A stretch of DNA of 13,525 nucleotides from Goniomonas avonlea. Its lineage: Eukaryota > Cryptophyceae > Goniomonadida > Goniomonadaceae. A model generated the notes under the pieces. It did not search any database, had not been told where the DNA came from, and saw only the letters and a list, made by a program, of their open reading frames with translations. Position numbers and translations under genes: made by a program. Where the stretch lies: the NCBI GenBank assembly GCA_003573635.1, contig QUTJ01031617.1, positions 1 to 13,525 on the forward strand, in the 5' to 3' direction. How positions within the stretch are numbered: the stretch's first letter is position 1; every line of letters begins with the position of its first letter. Positions 7,092-13,525 of the stretch are shown piece after piece.

Positions 7092-9990
7092 TCACGCAAT
7101 CCTCAAGGGTTCACATACCAGAGAGTGTCCAGGGACACAGGTGGTGCCATGTAGCCGCCTGCGAACGACTTGAGCAAGCAGCCGCAACTGGTGGTTCGTA
7201 CCATTGCAAAACTTGAGCTCATGGGCAATCCTTCCAAAGTGAGACCCAAAAGTGGCCACCAAGTAATCGGCCGAAGCCAGCGCAGCAACATTTGCGATCG
7301 CATCGAGAGCATACGCGGTGCGGTTGACCTGAGATTGTCAATCAAAAAGACGTGACTCAACGCTGGGGGCACAAGCACTGTTCACCTGTGATATTGCGAC
7401 CAGCAATCCGGAATTTTCAACAGGCCCGCGATGCTCTTGGGGAGATGGTAAAACCTTGATGCCATGCACTCGCCCTTGCCCTTGGGAGAAATATGTCTCC
7501 ACCTGAGGGAGTTAGTTACAACCCGGCACAGGTGCCCAACAAAATAGCAGTGTGGCCAGGCCAGCGCTTTTCCGCGTCGCAATGACATTGCGTGGACGAA
7601 GAAAACGCATTCAGACAGTCAGGTCTCCACAGGGTCGCACCTCTTGCACAACGTCAGGGTCGTCCGACGCCACAAACACATTGCGAGCTCCGTATCGCTG
7701 GGAAATTGATTCGATTCCCTGCTGGCGAGGTCAATAGAAGTGCTCCAAAAAAAGTGCCACGAGACCACACGGGAACGGATCACAGGAAGACACAAATGCG
7801 CCCACAGCCGGACACTGAGGATGGCCGAGGGCTCAGGCCAGACAGGCACGACAATGATGCACAAAAACAGGCACGACAATGATGCACAAAGGTGTAAGAG
7901 CAACAAGCCAGCTGCCGCACCTTCGTGTACTGCTCCGTGGGTACCAGTGCTCGGCCGGCCTGCGGCTTCACGTCAGTTCACACTGTGGTGTGTGGTGGAG
8001 CACTGCTCGACGGAGATTGTTGTCGATTGGTAGAAAAGCTGACTCAATACCTAAGTACCACTCTACACCCACGAACGGGTCGGTGCTTTGACAAACAGAA
8101 ACAAACGAGCGCACCCGCCAGTCACCACGACGGATGTGGACGCCAATCACTGGCGCCTGCCACCCTGCTGCCTGCCGGAGTTGCAGTCCCACACGCTCCA
8201 CGTGTGCTTTGGGCTTCCACACAAAGTTTGCGAGCTGTGCTCTGAACCAAAACAATCCAAGCTTGCGATACTGCAGCCGTGTCAGAGGAACATACGCCAA
8301 CGTGCAGTGTCGTATTCTGGAAAACCATCAATCGGTGTGTCCTAGAGCACGACAGAATATCCAATACAACGCAGTGACGGGGAGAGCGAAAGTGGTCGCT
8401 GTTGCTCAAGTGTTTCATATGTGCTGCAATGAATGTGAGTGCTCAAGTGGTGAACTTGCTCGTCAACGTGTGCGGCACCGGGAGGAGCCCTGCAAGTGGT
8501 TCACTACCTTGACAGGGACAAAATTTCGCATTTTCTTGGCGATTGCTGGCGACGGCATTGTACATGTCTTCAAAGTCGAGAACGTCACTGCTGAGCGAGA
8601 CGCTGCAGGAGGTGAAGGCGTGGAAGTAACATGCCCAGCCCTGGCCTGTCGGGCAGTCGGGGGGCGCGTACCACCACTCGTCCTTGTCCGGCAAAACCTG
8701 CCCTCGCAGTTAGGGACCGAACAACCAACCAAACCGATCACGGCCTCCCAATCTCTAAATCGGTATTTCATCAGCAGTTTGGGCAACTGATTCGCTGGCC
8801 AGTAAGCTATGACCCAGTTGGGAATCAAAATTGGTTGCTGGAGGCTCGCGTGGACTCATTACCGATATTGATCGGTACCCTCCAGTCAATCACAGAGACG
8901 CCACACGCAAATGTGGTGAATGGTCTCAATAAATAACTCGACAACTTGCCAATGTTCGTCCGAGATGCATCGCTATGCCGAGAGCGAGAGTCAGTTGATG
9001 GACGTGCGAGCCAAGCCCGACCCCACCCCGCTCGTCACCGAGACTGTCATCGAGTGAGCACAGGGAAGCATGCAAGCCTAGCACATGATGTACGTATCTA
9101 CCTGAATAGGAGCAACGGACGACCACTGCAGCCCCTGGAAGGAAATTGCAAAGCTCGCAGTTCAGCCTGCGGGCGACATGAGTGCCTGAAAGGTGAAAGC
9201 TCGTCGAATTTCCTGGAGATCTCGACCTGCGGGAGCTCTTGGATCCGATGGAGTCAGACCCCAACGTGGAACCTCCAACGGAAACCCGCGCAAGAACTCT
9301 GGTTGCCAGGGAAGGACACCGATCTCTGGCCAGAATACAAGGCGTCTGGGCTCTCCCAGCAACGAAGCGGGCAAGTACCGAAGCTGCCGTTTATAGACGC
9401 TCGCTGCACCATCGAGGTTTCCATTGCGCAGAAGCTCTGCAACGTGCAGCCCGGCGGGGTTTCCGTCGAGAACACCTAAACGGCCAGTAACACGAAAGGC
9501 TCGTTCTGCCAGTGCAGTCTGCCCCAGGTCTTGATATATCATCCCATTCGTAAAATACATATAAAAGTGAGTTATGTCAACCACCGAAAGACTCAGATCA
9601 GTTTCTTTTAAAGCGCCACTGTAATCACCGATCGCGCGGAGGAGCTGGATGAGCTGGGCGTGGTCCGAGGGGCCAAAGTCGGATGGAAACCTCACTTTGA
9701 AAACCTGAGACACTTGTGTAGCGTCTGACAGACGACCTGCCCACTTTAAGGCTTTGACCCAGTTACGCATTTCAACAGCTGAAATAGTTCCCGCGTCATA
9801 CTTGGACTTGAGGATCCGGAGTCCTACCTCCACATTCGGTCGGGTCTGGATATTCGAGGCTTGTGTGACGGGACTTCTGCACATGATATCACACGCAATA
9901 CTCATGGAGCAGAAACAACACATACCCATGCTCGGAGGCGAGCAATGAATACTCCAAACACACGAGCAATAGTCCCAGCGCGACCCGCAT
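7092..9990 (-). CDS. Secretory TPR-like / fucosyltransferase (GT23-like) fusion protein, 11 exons
   Basis: Exons: 9926-9990, 9273-9876, 9102-9226, 8938-9043, 8508-8697, 8351-8423, 8115-8316, 7921-7959, 7641-7718, 7386-7502, 7092-7328, giving about 611 residues. A signal peptide (MRVALGLLLVCLEYS) is followed at about 23-200 by helical, TPR-like pairs (ALKETDLS, TALAERAF, GNLDGAASVYKRQL). The enzyme domain shows GVGLGSHVH near 271-280, WWYAPPDC near 308-315 and WACYF near 321. The donor-binding HIRRGDW is at 448-454, ASDDPDV near 485, and ADYLVATFGSHFGRIAHEL near 553-571. In GT23/FUT8-type enzymes the Arg pair binds GDP-fucose and the last motif closes the fold. The expected role is fucosyl transfer in the Golgi or ER lumen; the acceptor is unknown. 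Weakest junctions: exon 6 (8351-8423), its 34-nt intron, and the GTTATT donor at 8937. Confidence 0.85.
7842..7890. repeat. Two tandem copies of a 24-bp unit
   Basis: ACAGGCACGACAATGATGCA plus four bases occurs at 7842-7865 and again at 7867-7890, one base apart. It lies in the fucosyltransferase intron 7719-7920, next to the 39-nt exon. It looks like a recent tandem duplication. Confidence 0.9.
8860..8877. repeat. Short perfect hairpin in a fucosyltransferase intron
   Basis: TACCGAT at 8860-8866 and ATCGGTA at 8871-8877 form a 7-bp stem with an ATTG loop. It lies in the 240-nt intron 8698-8937. No function can be assigned. Confidence 0.6.
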
Positions 9991-10143
9991 TCTTCCACCG
10001 TGGGCTTCGCTAGGAAGAAAAAATAATGGTAAAAATCCGTCAATCTCAGGTTTCAGTAATCGATTTCATGAAATATCTTTCCAGATGACAAAAAGTCTTG
10101 CTTCATTTGACCCGCTTGATCGAGGACAAAAAACACACGAACC
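9991..10143. promoter_or_regulatory. Divergent 5' region between the fucosyltransferase and leishmanolysin genes
   Basis: Start codons at 9990 (minus) and 10144 (plus) are 153 bases apart. The stretch is AT-rich (for example 10015-10035 and 10060-10085) compared with the flanking exons. It must hold both promoters or one bidirectional promoter. The CCGAAC motif of the 6311-6567 region is absent. Confidence 0.5.
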
Positions 10144-13100
10144 ATGGGCTTTCTGCGCTGGGGCACTTTGTTCCTCCTTGCCCTCCATGTAGCTGCCGAT
10201 CACGGGAGCTTCTGCGGGCATGACAGCATGAAGCCTAATGAGATTTCTCGAGCCCATGTTAAGTACGCCAATGAGTTCGCAGAAATTCGCTCCAAGGAGT
10301 CCATTGGGGCAGCGGACGATCACGTCAAAACTCGTTCCTACTCCCCCATTCGGATAGTCCTGGATTACACCCTGTTCGACCAAGACGCTTCGACCGACGT
10401 CAAGAACTATTACAAGAACACTGTGTTTCCCCAGGTCTTCTCGGTGCGCTTGGTTTCTCATCCCTCCCTGTGGGTGTTGCTCACAGGCTCCCTGCCAGTG
10501 GTTCTCCAGTGCCCTAAAGGTCGTCCCTGTGTCTGGAAATGTCCATCATGGGAAGAGGAGCTGTCCTCGATGGGTTGGTGGTACGAATGATGGCTATTGC
10601 TCTTCGCAGCCTGATGGTCCGACAACTTGTGGGAGTACAACTGTTCCGGACGCGCATTTTGCTCCAGACAAAGTGTGTCCCACGTCAAGCGGCAGCTGCA
10701 CGTAAGCACCGGCAGGCATCAGATTGCTGTCTCGCCTATTGCCTTTGTTTGATGTTGCCTGCGGTCAGCCTGACACAATTATAGGGATCTCCCGAGTGGT
10801 GCTGGCGTCGCCAATGCTGACGCACTGCTGTACGTGTCTGGAAGGCAGGGCACTTGTGGCGGGAGCACCCTGGCCTATGCCGGGCATTGTTCCATGGATC
10901 AGCTGGACAGGTTTGGGTTCAGCCTCTTTTTGCACCTTCTGACCTGCCGTGCAGGCCCATTGTCGGTCATATGAACATCTGCCCTTTGGCCCTGCGTGTG
11001 CGCACCGAGGCGGCTGACATCGCCAAGGACGTTGCATTGATTATCCACGAGGTATGGACCATGATAGCCTCTGGGATGGTTTCTTGTTTGTCGTTTTATC
11101 CATGTGCGCACTCGGTGACAGCCCAAACTACTCGTGGTCCCTCGCCCGCGCCTCTGTGGCTCACCGTTTCACAGGTGACTCACATGTTAGTGTTTTCTTC
11201 GAGCCTGTACGGGTATTACAGAGATGCCTCTGGCAACCCGAGAAGTACCCGTGATTCCACTGGCACCCCGACCGCAGTCTCGACCAACACAATGATCACC
11301 GTGACGGAGCGAGGCCACTCTGTCACCAAGCTTGTGACACCTGGAGTCGTCCGTGAAATGAAGGCACACTTTGGTTGCACCAGTGCGGATGGCGGAGAGC
11401 TCGAGGACAGTGGAGGCTCGGGGACGCAGGGAAGCCACTGGGAGCAGCGTAATATGATGGTGGGTTGACTGCGCGCAAGAGGGAGTTTGGTGTTCGTTTT
11501 GCCCCAGCTCTGTGCCCGCTGTGACCGGAGTGCTTGGAACTCCATCTCTTTCCAAGGCCCGGAGTCCTGTCCTCGTGATTCACTCTCCGGCGCGCTCTGT
11601 TTGCCTAACCAATCTTCACAGTCGGACTACATGAACGGCGTGCAGAGCTTGTTCGAGAACGTTTACAGCAACATTACACTCGCTCTGTTTGAAGACAGTG
11701 GTTGGTACCAGGTGTGTTTCCCACCCGTTACGTCGATCTGTCCGGTTTGATTGGGAAACGGTCATGCGTAGTGAACTTTGAGGTAATCAAACACACAATG
11801 TGAGCATTGGGACTGCCTGTCTCCGTTGTTCACTGATTGTGGATTTGGGAGCTAGGGACTCGGCCCTCTCGATGTTGAAAGTTTGCTTGGTGCCCTGCAC
11901 CCTGCTGGGACTGTCACAGTCGTTACCGCTACACCCAGCACCCACCCCATCACAGATAGTCGCACCCTGCTCACCACCACTACCCTGTACCCTTCACCAC
12001 CACTACCCAGGCGATGCGTCCAGACGTCAGGTCTTGATTGCGACCAAAAGCTCCGCCCCATTGTCACACCGACACACCCAGGTGAACTATGGTGCTGCAA
12101 CACCGTTGAAGTGGGGCAAGAATGGCGGGTGCTCGATGTTCAACGGCTACTGTCTCAACGCTGGCAACCCGCCCACCGCCACTAGCTCGTACTACTGCAC
12201 AGAGACCGCCAACAAGTGCACCTTCGATCGCAGGTGACCCCAGCACACACAAGTGCACCTGCGACAGGTGGGTCACAACCGACCCCCAACACACACATGT
12301 GCACCTTCGACCGCAGGTGGCCCCCAACACACACAAGTGCACCGCACACATAGACAAGTGCACCTGCGACCGCAGGTGGGTCACAACCGACCCCCAACAC
12401 ACACACACACACACACAAGTGCACCTTCGACCGCTGGTGGGTCACAACCGACCCTAATCCTGGCCGCCTTTCCCGCCTCTTTTGTAGTTGGAGGGTTGCG
12501 TGTTTTTTTTGACGTCGTCCCGCGTGTTTTCGATTTTCCAAAGAGTGGAAGTTGCGTGTCAAGGCAAGCAACCCTTAGCTCGCTCCGCGGCGTGTCAAGG
12601 CAAGCGCGTCAAGCGTGTCTGCGTGTCAAGGCAAGCAACCCTTAGCTCGCTCCGCGGCTGCAGGCCTTGCTGTGGAGAACAGAGTGTGGTGTGGAACCAT
12701 GGACTCGCGACCGCGATTTCTGACCACGCCCACAGCGCAAGAGGCCAGTGCGTGGTGAGCACCTACTCAGGAAGCCTTCCGACTCATTATCAGTACTTCA
12801 CTGCCGACCCGAACAAAGGAGGCCGATCGGCCACAATGGACTACTGCCCATATGTTGAGCCGTACGGCAACGGCCTCTGTGTCAATTCCACCCTGCAGCC
12901 AGCTGAAGAAGATAATTATCGTGGTGCCTATTTCGGGGCGGGGAGCATGTGCTTCATGTCGTCCATGCTCAAGACGGGATACACACCCTCCAGTTCATAC
13001 GACACCAGGCAAGCAGTGGCAGCTAGTATGACTCCACCTGTCACTGCATGTGCCTGTCCGTGTGTTCGGCCGTCGGTCTGCCTGTTTGCTGTATGTTTGC

Positions 13101-13525
13101 TGGCTCTCCCTGTCTGTCCCTGCGTGTGTGCTTGTCCGGGCTGCGGTTCGACCCCTGCACTTGGCACGTCTGATTTTGGAGTGAATGTTCGGTGGCGTGT
13201 TAGTGGGCTAGTTGCAACGCGGTTGGCTCACACTCCTGCAGCTGCATGTCGTACAAATGCACTTCCACGACTACCATCCAGATCAAGCCCAACACCGTAT
13301 CGACCTACTCCACCTGTGGCAACGGAAACACCCTCACTTTCAGTGGCTACTCCGGGAACGTGCAGTGCCCCACCACAGCTGAAACTGCTATTCTCTGCGA
13401 GAGCTACGTCGCCCCGACCACGACGCCTGCCCCAACGACAACCCCCGCCCCCACCACTCAGCCGCCATCGACATCGACGGCTGCAGCAACGACGGCCGCC
13501 CCTTCGGCTGGCGGGGTGACACTCC
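10144..13525 (+). CDS. Leishmanolysin-type zinc metallopeptidase (family M8), 9 exons, 3' partial
   Basis: Exons: 10144-10434, 10487-10701, 10785-10910, 10955-11051, 11175-11459, 11622-11711, 12082-12233, 12736-13008, 13242-13525, giving about 604 residues, all junctions in phase. Secretory peptidase cleaving extracellular or surface proteins. The start at 10144 (A at -3) gives a signal peptide, MGFLRWGTLFLLALHVAA. FCGHD near 23-27 resembles the pro-region Cys switch. Next come PVSGN (111-115), a Cys-rich insert, ADALLYVSG, and AYAGHCSMDQLDRP. Zinc motif HEVTH is at 242-246, FSSSLYGYYRD follows, the third zinc His in GSHWE is near 331 and the Met-turn MNG near 342. Then LALFEDSGWY, PLKWGKNGGC and a Cys-rich C-terminal domain. 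The last residues are a PTTTPAPTT stalk, typical before a membrane anchor beyond the window. All catalytic residues are present, so the enzyme should be active. Confidence 0.94.
11712..12081 (+). other. Leishmanolysin intron 6
   Basis: This 370-nt intron runs from a GTGTGT donor to a CACACCCAG acceptor. It is rich in CACC/ACCC pyrimidine stretches near the 3' end (about 11930-12010). It separates the SGWYQ exon from the VNYGA exon, which are contiguous in the protein family, so no exon is missing here. Confidence 0.8.
12211..12457 (+). repeat. Minisatellite made of copies of the exon 7 end and its splice donor
   Basis: The last 20 bases of exon 7 plus its donor (AAGTGCACCTTCGATCGCAG, then GTGACC) are repeated in degenerate form downstream. 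Copies start at about 12251, 12297, 12335 (truncated), 12356 and 12417, separated by GGGTCACAACCGACCCCCAA and CA runs. Four intronic copies keep a GT after the exon-like part, creating decoy donors. The first, coding copy gives the frame that fits the protein family. Confidence 0.88.
12234..12735 (+). other. Leishmanolysin intron 7, repeat-filled
   Basis: A 502-nt intron, the longest in the window. It consists largely of the donor-derived minisatellite (to 12457), a pyrimidine/T-rich stretch (about 12465-12520) and a 37-bp direct repeat. The acceptor CCACAG at 12730-12735 restores the frame into QCVVSTYSG. Confidence 0.8.
12554..12657. repeat. Exact 37-bp direct repeat with an intervening partial copy
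   Basis: The identical 37-mer starting GCGTGTCAAGGCAAGCAACC occurs at 12554-12590 and 12621-12657. A truncated copy (CGTGTCAAGGCAAGC) begins at 12591. It lies inside leishmanolysin intron 7. Confidence 0.92.
13009..13241 (+). other. Probable GC-AG intron 8 of the leishmanolysin gene
   Basis: The only donor compatible with the phase-2 acceptor at 13241 (CCTGCAG) is CAG|GCAAGC at 13009, a good GC-type donor. GT donors nearby (CAA GCA|GTGG and GCT A|GTATGA) give the wrong phase. The splice joins YDT to SCMSYKC, as expected for the Cys-rich C-terminal domain. Confidence 0.75.

Noticed and set aside
9162-10043. 293-residue frame read as a complete separate gene on the minus strand
   Set aside because: Its N-terminal part is an intron and a mis-framed signal peptide exon. 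Its last residues are intron and wrong-frame sequence; the real exon is 9273-9876.
10144-10590. Intronless short secreted protein of 148 residues
   Set aside because: After 10434 the frame loses family character; splicing to 10487 restores the leishmanolysin PVSGN region.
12211-12457. CRISPR-like array
   Set aside because: Copies are degenerate, unequal in spacing and derived from the adjacent exon; the host is eukaryotic.
12488-13519. 343-codon open frame on the plus strand
   Set aside because: It runs through introns 7 and 8 of the leishmanolysin gene and then leaves the true frame in the last exon. Only 12736-13008 of it is coding.
1-13525. tRNA, rRNA, transposase or integrase genes
   Set aside because: I looked on both strands and saw no cloverleaf, rRNA core or mobile-element protein motif.

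Overview
The window looks like a compact, intron-rich nuclear locus of a unicellular eukaryote. The signs are spliceosomal introns with GTRNGY-type donors and YAG acceptors, purine at -3 of start codons, no Shine-Dalgarno sites or operons, and an M8 metallopeptidase and a fucosyltransferase typical of protists. I cannot place the lineage from sequence alone; an intron-dense free-living flagellate or early holozoan would fit. I built all exon models by hand from reading frame, splice consensus and phase agreement. No transcript data were available.

Layout, left to right. (1) 15-3481, minus, 3' end off the window: a signal-peptide protein with an acidic, histidine-rich front part and a very basic tail, in at least 13 exons. 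(2) 3654-5800, plus (possibly starting at 3531): a 9-exon, multi-pass membrane protein of unknown family. (3) 5924-6310, minus: a single-exon, Cys-containing small protein. (4) 6568-6957, plus: a single-exon protein with a Lys-rich tail. (5) 7092-9990, minus: an 11-exon secretory protein joining a helical TPR-like region to a GT23-like fucosyltransferase domain. (6) 10144-13525, plus, 3' end off the window: a leishmanolysin (peptidase family M8) in at least 9 exons, with a Thr/Pro-rich stalk starting at the right edge.

The genes strictly alternate in strand. There are three divergent pairs sharing short 5' regions (3482-3653, 6311-6567, 9991-10143) and two convergent pairs with 123-134 bases between stops (5801-5923, 6958-7091). 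The other bases are mainly introns: short ones of about 34-75 nt, and long ones of about 120-500 nt that carry nearly all the simple and tandem repeats.

Three of the six products have N-terminal signal peptides, and gene 2 is a membrane protein. The locus is therefore weighted towards the secretory pathway and cell surface. I see no evidence that the genes form one pathway. A glycosylation enzyme beside a surface protease is suggestive only.
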